A stretch of DNA of 51,126 nucleotides. Origin: Cohnella thermotolerans DSM 17683. GTDB lineage: Bacteria > Bacillota > Bacilli > Paenibacillales > Paenibacillaceae. Below the pieces are notes generated by a model, which saw only the letters and a list, made by a program, of their open reading frames with translations, searched no databases and was not told the DNA's origin. Position numbers and translations under genes: made by a program. The DNA lies in NCBI RefSeq assembly GCF_000429825.1, contig NZ_AUCP01000048.1, positions 1 through 51,126 on the forward strand. The letters run 5' to 3'. This document shows, one piece after another, positions 17,712 through 25,277 of this stretch (position 1 is the stretch's first letter; every line of letters starts with the position of its first letter).

Positions 17712-18206
17712 ATGAACAAGATGGAACTGATTCTGAACGGGTGGGACAGCGCCTACGACAAGGAAGACTGGTATCCGCCGCTCAAGGACGCGCTTCAAGG
17801 GGTGACATGGGAACAAGCCAACTGGCGGCCGAGGACGGGCGGTCCGATCAACACGATTTGGCAGAACGTGCTGCATCTGATTTTCTACAAGGAGCGATTC
17901 CTGAAAAGACTGACCGGCGAGGAGGCCGAATATCCGGAAGGCGTCAGCAACGACGATACGTTCGGGGGCGCGGGCGCGGACGAGGAAGCGTGGCAGGCGA
18001 CGTTGGCCAAGCTGGAGGAGGTTCAGCTGGCCATTCGCGACCAATTGGCAGGCTTGAAAAAGAAAGACTTCGACCGCCGCATTCCGAAGACGCCGATCGG
18101 GCTTTGGGCGAATAGCCTCATTTTGCACGACGCGTACCATACGGGGCAGATCATTCTGCTTCGGAAGCTGCAGAAGTCCTGGCCGGCGCGCCGTTCGTTC
18201 GAATAA
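17712..18206 (+). CDS. DinB-family metal-binding protein
   Basis: A 164-residue four-helix protein of the DinB/YfiT superfamily. Three histidines form the usual metal triad: His55 in NVLHLIFYKERF, and His140 and His144 in LHDAYHTGQI. Members include bacillithiol and mycothiol S-transferases, but many have no known role, and the name has nothing to do with DNA polymerase IV. A good GGAGAGGAG site precedes ATG 17712. The cyclase-like gene follows 4 bases later, so they are co-transcribed. Confidence 0.85.
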   Translation: MNKMELILNGWDSAYDKEDWYPPLKDALQGVTWEQANWRPRTGGPINTIWQNVLHLIFYKERFLKRLTGEEAEYPEGVSNDDTFGGAGADEEAWQATLAKLEEVQLAIRDQLAGLKKKDFDRRIPKTPIGLWANSLILHDAYHTGQIILLRKLQKSWPARRSFE

Positions 18207-18210
18207 GCGG

Positions 18211-18732
18211 ATGAAAATCTTCGATTTGTCTTTACCTATTTATAACGGAATGCCCGTCTATCCCGGCGATCCCGAGGTGGCGGTCGAAGTGGCGCATACG
18301 TACGAGCGGCATACGTGGGAACTGCGCAAGCTGAGCCTCGGCTCCCACACCGGCACCCATGTCGACGCCCCTTCCCATATGCATCCCGGGGCCGCCACGC
18401 TCGACGACTTGCCGCCGGAACGGTTCTTCGGCAAGTCCCGGGTCGTTCGGCCCGGAGACGAGTGGCCGGCGGGGCGGGGCTTGTTTTTCTTAGGCGCCGT
18501 AGGCATGGAGAGCTTCGAGCGGCTGGCGGAGCTGTCGCCTCCGTTCGTCGGGGGCGAGCTGTCGGAGGAGCTGGAGCGGGCGCTGCTCGGCAGAGGGATC
18601 GTGACGTACACCGGGCTGCACGGGCTGGATCGCATTCCCGCCGGCGCGGATTTTATGTTTTACGGCTTTCCGCTCCGCATCGCGGGCGGCGACGGCTCAC
18701 CGGTGCGCGCGATCGCCGTGCTGGACGAGTAA
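18211..18732 (+). CDS. Cyclase-family (kynurenine formamidase-like) hydrolase
   Basis: A 173-residue metal-dependent hydrolase. It has the hallmark SHTGTHVDAPSH (His46, His50, Asp52, His56), the Zn/Mn ligands of KynB-type formamidases and related 'cyclase' enzymes. The N-terminus IFDLSLPIYNGMPVYPGDP is also typical. It is shorter than KynB (about 205-210 residues), as in other small family members. No tryptophan-degradation genes are near, so kynurenine formamidase activity should not be assumed. It sits in a same-strand run of small enzymes. Confidence 0.8.
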   Translation: MKIFDLSLPIYNGMPVYPGDPEVAVEVAHTYERHTWELRKLSLGSHTGTHVDAPSHMHPGAATLDDLPPERFFGKSRVVRPGDEWPAGRGLFFLGAVGMESFERLAELSPPFVGGELSEELERALLGRGIVTYTGLHGLDRIPAGADFMFYGFPLRIAGGDGSPVRAIAVLDE

Positions 18733-18758
18733 CGAAAGGGCAGAATTTTGAGGCTTAT

Positions 18759-18780
18759 CCCCGTGCCTCAGGGGCAGGGG
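18759..18780 (+). repeat. Hairpin ahead of the AAC(3)-like gene
   Basis: CCCC, then TGCC, fold back on GGCA and GGGG around a short loop, 27 bases after the stop of the cyclase-like gene. There is no T-run, so it is more likely an RNA structural element than a terminator. Confidence 0.4.
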
Positions 18781-18802
18781 GATCGCGCCCGCGCCAGGGG
18801 CG

Positions 18803-18895
18803 ATGAAACGACGAGCCGGAATCGAAATCGAAAAGCAGCAATCGCAGCAAGAGTCGCAGTCGGATTCGGAGTTGGAGTTGGAGGAAAACGCATGA
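18803..18895 (+). CDS. Possible 30-codon leader ORF overlapping the AAC(3)-like gene
   Basis: ATG at 18803 opens a 30-residue frame reading MKRRAGIEIEK, then a Gln/Ser/Glu-rich tail ending LELEENA. Its TGA overlaps the ATG of the next gene as ATGA. The DNA is a degenerate hexamer-like repeat (TCGCAG, GGAGTT units). The ribosome site (AGGGG, 2 bases from ATG) is poorly spaced, so translation is uncertain. If used, it would couple translation of the acetyltransferase. The same stretch could instead be an N-terminal extension of the downstream gene from TTG 18748. Confidence 0.25.
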   Translation: MKRRAGIEIEKQQSQQESQSDSELELEENA

Positions 18896-19713
18896 ACGAG
18901 CAACGCGTAATTCTAGGAAGTTCGCAGGTGATGACCGTTCAAAGCTTGAAGGACGATCTTGCCAGGCTGGGCGTGGCCCAAGGAGACACCCTGATCGTCC
19001 ATTCGTCGTTAAGCCGGATCGGCTGGGTGTGCGGCGGTCCCGTCGCCGTCGTCCGGGCGCTGATGGAGACGATTACCCCGGCCGGCAATCTGATCATGCC
19101 GACGCATTCCGGCGACTATTCGGAACCGTCCAAGTGGATGATGCCGCCGGTCCCGGAATCGTGGTGGGAGACGATCCGCCGGACGATGCCGGCCTTCGAC
19201 CCGAAGGTGACCCCGACGAGGGGGATGGGCGCCGTTCCGGAGTGCTTCCGGACGCACGAAGGCGTAATCCGCAGCGGCCACCCCGCTTTGTCGTTCGCGG
19301 CATGGGGGAAGGACGCGGAATGGATCGTCCGGGACCATTCGCTCGAATACGGGCTGGGGGAGCAATCCCCGCTGGCCCGCATCTACGATCTGGACGGCAA
19401 AGTGCTGCTGCTCGGCGTCTCCTACGACAGCAACACGTCGTTCCACCTGGCCGAGAATCGGGTGGTGAACCCGCCCCAGACGTGGGAAGGCGCTCCGGTG
19501 ATGGAGAACGGCGAGCGGGTGTGGCGAAAGTACCGGGAAGTGGCGTTCGACACGGACCGGTTCGAGGAGATCGGCGACGATTTCGAGTCGGCGCGCCCGG
19601 TGACGAAGGGGAAAATCGGCGTCGCCGACGCCAGGTTGTTCCGGCAGCGCGATTGCGTGGATTACGCCGTCGAGTGGCTGGAGGCGCATCCGAGAGGGAG
19701 GGAAGAGTATTGA
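18892..19713 (+). CDS. AAC(3)-family N-acetyltransferase
   Basis: A 273-residue homologue of aminoglycoside 3-N-acetyltransferases (B. subtilis YokD type), using acetyl-CoA to acetylate an amine. Family landmarks are GDTLIVHSSLSRIGWVCGG near the N-terminus, NLIMPTHSGDYSEP, and GAVPECFRTHEGVIRSGHPALSFAAWG. ATG 18892 has TTGGAGG upstream and gives the normal family length. TTG 18748, with AAAGGG 7 bases before it, would add 48 low-complexity residues. The last codon overlaps the start of the next gene (TATTGA), so the two are coupled. Chromosomal homologues often confer no drug resistance, so the substrate is unknown. Confidence 0.87.
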   Translation: MNEQRVILGSSQVMTVQSLKDDLARLGVAQGDTLIVHSSLSRIGWVCGGPVAVVRALMETITPAGNLIMPTHSGDYSEPSKWMMPPVPESWWETIRRTMPAFDPKVTPTRGMGAVPECFRTHEGVIRSGHPALSFAAWGKDAEWIVRDHSLEYGLGEQSPLARIYDLDGKVLLLGVSYDSNTSFHLAENRVVNPPQTWEGAPVMENGERVWRKYREVAFDTDRFEEIGDDFESARPVTKGKIGVADARLFRQRDCVDYAVEWLEAHPRGREEY

Positions 19714-20201
19714 AGCTGGCTTTGCTGATCATCGATATGCAGAAGCTGTTCATCGATCCCGGCCGCAGCCGAATGGACGTGGAGAGGGCGTGCGAGCATA
19801 TCAACCACGTGGCGGGTCTTCTTCGCCGCGGGGGCCACACGGTCGTGCACGTGCGTGACGTCGAGGAGGCGGAAGCGGGTGAAGAACGGCTCGGATTCAT
19901 ACCGGAAGTCCGGGTGGAACCTTCCGATCTTCACGTGGAGAAGGTGTACTCGAACGCTTTCTGGCAGACGGGGTTGGAAGCTTTGTTGCGGGAAGCGGGC
20001 GCGGATTTGGTCATCGTCTCCGGCTACGCGGCGCAGCACTGCGTTCTCGCGACGTACAACGGGGCCGCCGAGCGCGGCTTCAAGCCGGTTATGCTGCAGC
20101 GGGGCATCCTGAGCGAGTACGAGGACGCCATCGCGGCGTCTTATCGGGACCGGAACTTCATCTCTTATCCTGTCGTGGAAACGATGGTGTCGGCAAGATG
20201 A
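19710..20201 (+). CDS. Isochorismatase-like cysteine hydrolase
   Basis: A 163-residue hydrolase with the triad Asp9 (LLIIDMQ), Lys78 (VEKVYSNAF) and Cys111 (SGYAAQHCVLAT, including the family's cis-peptide region). The group includes nicotinamidases and isochorismatases. The distance to pncB (about 4 kb) and the missing metal-binding DxHxxxH make nicotinamidase unlikely. It starts at TTG 19710, which overlaps the stop of the AAC(3)-like gene, behind GGGAGGG. The next ORF overlaps its end by 4 bases. Confidence 0.85.
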   Translation: MKLALLIIDMQKLFIDPGRSRMDVERACEHINHVAGLLRRGGHTVVHVRDVEEAEAGEERLGFIPEVRVEPSDLHVEKVYSNAFWQTGLEALLREAGADLVIVSGYAAQHCVLATYNGAAERGFKPVMLQRGILSEYEDAIAASYRDRNFISYPVVETMVSAR

Positions 20202-20476
20202 GAGGATACAAGGACACGCATATTCTCGTCTCCGCCGATTGCCCCGTCGAGCACGGTGTCGTGCCGACCGCGGGCAAGGCGGGCAAGCCGGCGCACGTCA
20301 TCCAATACGAGCTGCTCTCCAAGCCCCATCCTTGTCTGCGTACGGCTGAGTGTCGGTCGTCGACCCGGTCTATGAAGCTGCGAAGTGCGGTTCGGATGGG
20401 GGCTGCGATTGAGGGTGAATTGTGGAGAAATTCTTCTTTTTTCGAATCGAGGATGAAGCATATCGCTTGTTTTTGA
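20198..20476 (+). pseudogene. DUF6157-like gene, degenerate after about 40 codons
   Basis: The first 41 residues (YKDTHILVSADCPVEHG, then KPAHVIQYELLSK) resemble what I recall of the small DUF6157 family, of about 130 residues. From about 20320 the frame reads an Arg/Ser-rich sequence unlike the family and stops at 20476, inside what should be the rpiR promoter region. ATGA overlap with the upstream hydrolase supports the start. I read it as a 3'-truncated remnant. Family assignment is from memory and moderate. Confidence 0.5.
20423..20436 (+). promoter_or_regulatory. Candidate RpiR operator A (rpiR upstream)
   Basis: TGGAGAAATTCTTC is one of four 14-bp copies of a TGGAGRA...YYC element found near promoters of this cluster, with a fifth, spaced copy at 21456. 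It lies about 30 bases upstream of the rpiR -35 box. Confidence 0.4.
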
Positions 20477-20495
20477 TCTATGGATCGGCTATGCT
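20467..20495 (+). promoter_or_regulatory. rpiR promoter (weak)
   Basis: TTGTTT (20467-20472) and TATGCT (20490-20495) are 17 bases apart. Both boxes are imperfect, but the position, about 37 bases before the rpiR start, fits. Confidence 0.45.
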
Positions 20496-20531
20496 GTGAG
20501 TACGATGACAGAGGAAAAGAGAGGTTGGCTC

Positions 20532-21401
20532 ATGGCTAGACTAGGTCCCCGGTTGCAACAGACGAATACGCTTCTTATGATATCGAGCGTTTATTCCTCG
20601 CTTACGAAAGCCGAGAAGAAAGTGGCCGATGTCGTCAAGAACAATCCGGAGGAAGCGGTGCTCGCCACCGTGACGGATTTGGCCGAGCAGGCGGGCGTCG
20701 GGGAGACGTCGGTCATCCGGTTTTGCCGCAAGCTCGGATTTCGGGGATTTCACGAATTCAAGCTCTCGGTCGCACAGGACTTGGTCGACCGTGCCCCCTC
20801 GATCTCGAACATGCGGATCGGCGAAGAGGACGATGTGATGACCGTAGCCCGAAAGCTGACGATGCAGCATGAGCTGCTGCTGAAGAATACGCTGGATCTC
20901 GTGAACGTCGATCATCTCAAAGCGGCCATCCGCAAGATGCTCGAGGCGAACCGCATTCTCGTGTACGGCGTCGGCTCCTCCGGCATTACCGCGCTGGACT
21001 TGCACTATCGGCTGCTGCGGCTCGGCATGAACGTGGAAGTGCACCGCGACGCGCACATTATCGCCATGTCGGCTGCGCTGGTGCGGAAGGGCGATCTCGT
21101 CTTCGGCATCTCGACCTCCGGAAGCACGCGTGATCTGGTCGATCCGGTGCGCCAGGCCAAGAAGAACGGAGCGGAGGTCGTCTGCCTGACGAGCCATCTT
21201 CGCTCTCCCATCGCGGCCTACGCCGATCCGGTGCTGCTCGTGCCGTCCCGCGAGATGCCGACCGAGGGCGGCGCTTTGTCGACGAAGTTCACGCAGATTC
21301 ATCTGCTTAACATCTTGACGACGCTGCTGTCCATGAAGCTGGACACGGCCGCCGAAGCGTTGGAGCGGACTGCGATGTCCGTGGCCGACAAGCTTTATTG
21401 A
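20532..21401 (+). CDS. MurR/RpiR-family sugar-phosphate-responsive regulator
   Basis: A 289-residue regulator with an N-terminal HTH (about 15-85: LTKAEKKVADVVKNNPE, then VTDLAEQAGVGETSVIRFCRKLGFRGFHEFK) and a C-terminal SIS domain that binds phosphosugars (ILVYGVGSSGITA, VFGISTSGSTRDLV, CLTSHLRSPIAAYAD). RpiR members commonly control amino-sugar genes; V. vulnificus NanR, for example, senses ManNAc-6-phosphate. ATG 20532 has AGAGAGG upstream; GTG 20496 and ATG 20505 are weaker alternatives. It ends in a strong terminator and heads the amino-sugar cluster, whose promoters carry a shared element. Confidence 0.9.
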   Translation: MARLGPRLQQTNTLLMISSVYSSLTKAEKKVADVVKNNPEEAVLATVTDLAEQAGVGETSVIRFCRKLGFRGFHEFKLSVAQDLVDRAPSISNMRIGEEDDVMTVARKLTMQHELLLKNTLDLVNVDHLKAAIRKMLEANRILVYGVGSSGITALDLHYRLLRLGMNVEVHRDAHIIAMSAALVRKGDLVFGISTSGSTRDLVDPVRQAKKNGAEVVCLTSHLRSPIAAYADPVLLVPSREMPTEGGALSTKFTQIHLLNILTTLLSMKLDTAAEALERTAMSVADKLY

Positions 21402-21419
21402 ATCGCATTTTCACCCGAG

Positions 21420-21456
21420 AGAACGATCGCCGCGAATCGTTCTTTTTTCTTTTTTT
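21420..21456 (+). terminator. Rho-independent terminator of rpiR
   Basis: An 8-bp stem, AGAACGAT (21420-21427) with ATCGTTCT (21436-21443), is followed by a long T-run broken by one C. Confidence 0.92.
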
Positions 21457-21472
21457 GGAGGAAAAATTCTTC
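21456..21472 (+). promoter_or_regulatory. Candidate RpiR operator B
   Basis: TGGAGGAAAAATTCTTC shares TGGAG at the left and AATTCTTC at the right with operator A, but with 3 extra central bases. It lies upstream of the FAD-oxidoreductase gene, directly after the terminator T-run. Confidence 0.35.
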
Positions 21473-21489
21473 TTATCAACATTTTTATG

Positions 21490-21504
21490 TGGAGAAAATA
21501 TCCA
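21490..21504 (+). promoter_or_regulatory. Candidate RpiR operator C (palindromic)
   Basis: TGGAGAAAATATCCA is an inverted repeat TGGA-N7-TCCA. It overlaps the likely promoter of the FAD-oxidoreductase operon (TACGAT or GATAAT at 21513-21521). It shares TGTGGAGAAA, a 10-base match, with the site in front of rpiR. Confidence 0.45.
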
Positions 21505-21551
21505 TAATGTGGTACGATAATGGCGTCAAGCAATTCTCTCGGAGAAGGGCG

Positions 21552-23129
21552 ATGAGAATGGGAGAGACAGCGGACATCATCGTAGTGGGCGGCGGAATCG
21601 GCGGCTGCATGGCCGCTCTCGCCGCGGCCAAGGCGGGACGAAAGGTCGTTCTGACCGAAGAGACCGATTGGCTGGGCGGACAGTTGACTAGCCAGGCGGT
21701 GCCTCCGGACGAGCACCCCTGGATCGAAAGCTTCGGCTGCACGCGGAGCTACCGGGAATTTCGCGAACGGGTCCGACGCTATTATCGCGATCATTATCCG
21801 CTCACGGGCGAAGCCCGCGGCAACCCGGCGCTCAATCCGGGCAACGGATGGGTAAGCCGGCTCTGCCACGAGCCGCGGGTCGCGCTGCGCGTGTTGGAAG
21901 ACATGATGGCGCCATATGTCAGCAGCGGCCAAATCGCGATTAGGTACCATTGCCGTCCGGTCGGGGTCCGCATGAACGGAGAGTTCGCCGAATCGGTCGA
22001 CGTTCGCTGCGAGAAGACGGGCCGCATTCTGACGCTGCAGGGCCGCTATTACATCGATGCGACCGAATGCGGAGACGTGCTGCCGCTGGCCGGCGTCGAG
22101 TACGTCACCGGCGCCGAAGCGCGAAGCGAGACGGGCGAACCGCACGCGCCGCCGACGGCGGACCCGCTCGACATCCAGCCGATTACCCATGTGTTCGCCG
22201 TAGACTGCATCGAAGGCGGCGACTTCACGATCGAGCGGCCGGAGCAATACGAGTTCTGGCGCAGCTTCGTGCCCGGGTACTCGCGCGATCCGCTCTTCGG
22301 TTGGAAGATTCCGAACGCGAGCAAGACCGACGAGATGAGAACGATCTCGTTCATGCCCGACGGCATCGACCCGATGCCGCTGTGGACTTACCGCCGCATA
22401 ATCGACGCCTCTTTGTTCGAGCCAGGCTTCTACCGAAGCGACATCACCCTTATTAACTGGAGTCACAACGATTACTTGCTAGGTCCGATCTACGATGTGT
22501 CCGAGACGGAGAGACAGACGCACCTCGAAGGCGCCAGACAGCTCAGTCTGTCGCTCGTCTATTGGCTGCAGACCGAGGCGCCGAGGCCCGACGGAGGGCG
22601 GGGCTATCCCGGCATCCGGCTTCGCGGGGACGTGCTCGGAACCGCCGACGGACTCGCCAAGCGGCCTTACATTCGCGAATCGAGGCGAATCAAAGCCGTT
22701 CGGACGGTGACGGAGCACGACGTCAGCCGAGAACTGCGGGGAAGCGAAGGGATACGCCGCTACGAGGACAGCGTAGGGGTGGGCAGCTACCACCTGGACG
22801 TGCACCCGACGGTGCGGACGAACCGCACGTTCTATATTCCGAGCGTCCCCTACGAGATTCCGCTCGGGGCGCTGCTCCCGATCCGGGTCGAGAACGTGCT
22901 GCCGGGGTGCAAGAACATCGGCACGACGCAAGTCGCGAACGGCTGCTACCGGCTGCACCCCGCGGAGTGGAATATCGGGGAAGCGGTCGGCTATCTGGCC
23001 GCCTATGCGGTGCAGCACGGGGTTACGCCCCGCGCCGTACGAGATAGCCCGGAGCATCTGCGGTCGTATCTGAACCTGATTCGCGCCGCAGGCATCGAGA
23101 CGCACTGGCCGGAAGACCTGAAATTCTAA
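21552..23129 (+). CDS. FAD-dependent oxidoreductase (FAD_oxidored family)
   Basis: A 525-residue flavoprotein. The N-terminal dinucleotide motif is DIIVVGGGIGGCMAALAAA (8-26), with TEETDWLGGQLTSQ just after it and YYIDATECGDVLPLAGVEY in the middle. The C-terminus has GCKNIGTTQVANGCYRLHPAEWNIGEAVGYLAA. This is the group often found in carbohydrate clusters, where the substrate is usually unknown. ATG 21552 has GGAG 7 bases upstream. It leads a run of same-strand genes (ROK kinase, Gfo/Idh, MBL hydrolase) at short spacing. In such a setting oxidation of a sugar hydroxyl is a reasonable guess. Confidence 0.87.
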   Translation: MRMGETADIIVVGGGIGGCMAALAAAKAGRKVVLTEETDWLGGQLTSQAVPPDEHPWIESFGCTRSYREFRERVRRYYRDHYPLTGEARGNPALNPGNGWVSRLCHEPRVALRVLEDMMAPYVSSGQIAIRYHCRPVGVRMNGEFAESVDVRCEKTGRILTLQGRYYIDATECGDVLPLAGVEYVTGAEARSETGEPHAPPTADPLDIQPITHVFAVDCIEGGDFTIERPEQYEFWRSFVPGYSRDPLFGWKIPNASKTDEMRTISFMPDGIDPMPLWTYRRIIDASLFEPGFYRSDITLINWSHNDYLLGPIYDVSETERQTHLEGARQLSLSLVYWLQTEAPRPDGGRGYPGIRLRGDVLGTADGLAKRPYIRESRRIKAVRTVTEHDVSRELRGSEGIRRYEDSVGVGSYHLDVHPTVRTNRTFYIPSVPYEIPLGALLPIRVENVLPGCKNIGTTQVANGCYRLHPAEWNIGEAVGYLAAYAVQHGVTPRAVRDSPEHLRSYLNLIRAAGIETHWPEDLKF

Positions 23130-23153
23130 GAGAGGACGGGGGGGAACGCCGCC

Positions 23154-24122
23154 ATGGAATGGGCGATCGGCGTCGATCTCGGCGGGACGAAAATGCAGTT
23201 CGCCGCCATCGATCGTCAAGGCCGGATCGGGCACCGGCATCGGGTGCCGACGAACGCGAAGGCCGGCCCGCAGCAGGTGATGGACCGAATGCTGGAAGGC
23301 ATCGGGCGCATGATGGCTGCCGTCGGTCCTGGCGAGTCGGTCGTCGGGATCGGAATCGGCAGCGCAGGCCAGATCGACTGGCGCAACGGCGAAGTCGTCT
23401 ACGCCGGCGATACGCTGCCCGGCTGGACGGGGACGCCGATCCGGCGGCTGGCGGAGGAGCGCTTCGGCAAGCGAACGCACGTCGACAACGACGTCAACGC
23501 GGCGGCGGTCGCCGAGAAGCTGTACGGAGCCGGCCGGGAATGCGACAGCTTCGTCTGCCTGACCCTCGGCACGGGAATCGGCGGCGCCGTCTTCGAAGGC
23601 GGCCGCTTGGTGCGCGGCGCGTACGGGGGCGCCGGGGAGCTGGGGCACGTTCCGGTCGACTTCAACGGTCCGCGCTGCGGCTGCGGCAACAACGGCTGCA
23701 TCGAGCTGTACGCATCCGGACCGGGAATCGCCCGTCTGGGCCTTGAAGCGTTGGAGGCGGCGGACGCTCGGGACCGGCCCGCCTGGGAGCCGACCGCCGG
23801 GGACATCGTCCGAGCCTGGCTGGCGGGCGACGCGGCGGCGGCGCGAGTGATGGACACCGCCCTGCGCGCGCTCGGAGCCGCCGTCGCCGGATATATTCAC
23901 GCCTTCAATCCGCAAGCCGTCGTGATCGGAGGCGGCGTCCCGGAAGCGGCGGGACCGGCCTTCCTGGAAGCGCTGAACCGCGAGGTTCGGTCTCGTACGA
24001 CGCCGGGCATGAGCGGGGCGTGCCGGATACGGGCCGCGTCTCTTGGCGCGGATGCGGGCGTCGTCGGGGCGGGAGCGCTCGTGTGGGACTGCGGCGAGAG
24101 CCGGCAAGAACACTGGAGATAA
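23154..24122 (+). CDS. ROK-family sugar kinase (ManNAc/GlcNAc kinase-like)
   Basis: A 322-residue kinase. The phosphate-binding motif is IGVDLGGTKMQFA (5-17), the catalytic-base region VDNDVNAAAVAE, then LTLGTGIGGA, and the Zn site GELGHVPVD with CGCGNNGCIELY. No DNA-binding domain is present, so it is an enzyme, not a repressor. ROK kinases phosphorylate glucose, fructose, GlcNAc or ManNAc (NanK). With NanE nearby, ManNAc kinase is the best guess: it would make the ManNAc-6-phosphate that NanE epimerises. Specificity cannot be read from sequence alone. Confidence 0.88.
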   Translation: MEWAIGVDLGGTKMQFAAIDRQGRIGHRHRVPTNAKAGPQQVMDRMLEGIGRMMAAVGPGESVVGIGIGSAGQIDWRNGEVVYAGDTLPGWTGTPIRRLAEERFGKRTHVDNDVNAAAVAEKLYGAGRECDSFVCLTLGTGIGGAVFEGGRLVRGAYGGAGELGHVPVDFNGPRCGCGNNGCIELYASGPGIARLGLEALEAADARDRPAWEPTAGDIVRAWLAGDAAAARVMDTALRALGAAVAGYIHAFNPQAVVIGGGVPEAAGPAFLEALNREVRSRTTPGMSGACRIRAASLGADAGVVGAGALVWDCGESRQEHWR

Positions 24123-24136
24123 GGAGCGATGAAACC

Positions 24137-25228
24137 GTGAACAAGCTGAACGTGGCCGTCATTGGAGCCGGATCGATATCCGAGGCTCATCTGAACGCCT
24201 ACAAACAGAATCCGGAGACGAACCTCTACGCCGTATGCGATTTGAACGCGGACAGAGCCCGTGCCAAAGCCGACAAGCACGGCGCCGCGAAGGTGTACGC
24301 CGATTACCGCGAGCTGCTGGCCGACCCCGCCGTGGATGCCGTCAGCGTCTGCACGTGGAACAACTCTCACGCCGAGATCAGCATCGCGGCGCTGGAAGCG
24401 GGCAAGCATGTGCTGGTGGAGAAGCCGCTGTGCAAGACGGTGGAAGAGGCGCTTCGGGTGGAGGAAGCCGTACGCAAGAGCGGCAAATGTCTGCAGATCG
24501 GCTTCGTCCGGCGGTACAGCTCCAACACCGCGATCGTCAAGCAATTCCTGGAAGCGGGCGAGCTGGGCGAGATTTATTATGCCAAAGCGACCTGCCTGCG
24601 CAGACTGGGCAATCCGGGCGGCTGGTTCTCCGACCGCGAGCGCTCGGGCGGCGGCCCGCTCATCGATCTCGGCGTTCACGTCATCGACCTGTGCTGGTAC
24701 TTGATGGGACGGCCCAAAGTGCGGTCCGTCAGCGGCAACGTCTACAACCGGCTCGGCAACCGCGCTCACGTCAAAGGCCTCTCGTTCTACAAAGCCGCCG
24801 ATTACGACGCGAGCAAGAACACGGTCGAAGACTTGGCGAATGCGGTCATCCGCTTCGAGAACGGGGCTTCCCTGCTGGTGGACGTCAGCTTCACGCTGCA
24901 TGCGCTCAAGGATGAGCTGTCCGTCAAAATCTACGGAGACAAGGGCGGGGCGGAGCTCGAACCGGAACTGGCGATCGTGGGCGAGAAGTACGACACGATC
25001 CTCAACATAACGCCGCAGGTCGACCACCCGACCTTCCATTTCACGGAAGGGTTCAACCGGGAGATCGATCATTTCGTCGACGCCTGCTTCGGCCGGAGAG
25101 AGACGCTCAGCCCGGTCGAAGACGGCGTCGAGATGATGAAAATATTGTGCGGCATTTACGAATCGGCCGAGCAAGGGCGGGAGATCCGCTTCGATGAAGG
25201 CGCGCCGGGCGCCGGGCCGCATGCCTGA
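24137..25228 (+). CDS. Gfo/Idh/MocA-family oxidoreductase
   Basis: A 363-residue NAD(P)-dependent oxidoreductase. The Rossmann loop is VIGAGSISEAH (8-18), the family signature EKP is at 95-97 (LVEKPLCKT), and a catalytic His follows in GGGPLIDLGVHVIDLCWYLMG. The GTG at 24137 is in frame with AAGGAG 10 bases upstream; an ATG at 24129 runs into a stop at once. Members act on sugars, inositols, anhydrosugars and glycosides. It lies directly behind the ROK kinase and before the MBL hydrolase. Confidence 0.88.
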   Translation: MNKLNVAVIGAGSISEAHLNAYKQNPETNLYAVCDLNADRARAKADKHGAAKVYADYRELLADPAVDAVSVCTWNNSHAEISIAALEAGKHVLVEKPLCKTVEEALRVEEAVRKSGKCLQIGFVRRYSSNTAIVKQFLEAGELGEIYYAKATCLRRLGNPGGWFSDRERSGGGPLIDLGVHVIDLCWYLMGRPKVRSVSGNVYNRLGNRAHVKGLSFYKAADYDASKNTVEDLANAVIRFENGASLLVDVSFTLHALKDELSVKIYGDKGGAELEPELAIVGEKYDTILNITPQVDHPTFHFTEGFNREIDHFVDACFGRRETLSPVEDGVEMMKILCGIYESAEQGREIRFDEGAPGAGPHA

Positions 25229-25277
25229 CAGACGGCTCCGGTCGGGCCGATTCGTTGCGGTTTAGGAGGCGAGACGG

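Noticed and set aside
18892..19713. Reading the AAC(3)-like gene as acquired aminoglycoside resistance
   Set aside because: It has no mobile-element flanks and is embedded in a row of chromosomal genes; many such homologues give no resistance.
19710..20201. Nicotinamidase partner of pncB
   Set aside because: The isochorismatase triad is present, but the metal-binding His/Asp set of nicotinamidases is not evident and the genes are about 4 kb apart.
22479..24113. Open frame of 544 codons on the minus strand
   Set aside because: It crosses two well-supported plus-strand genes (FAD oxidoreductase, ROK kinase) and shows no family features.
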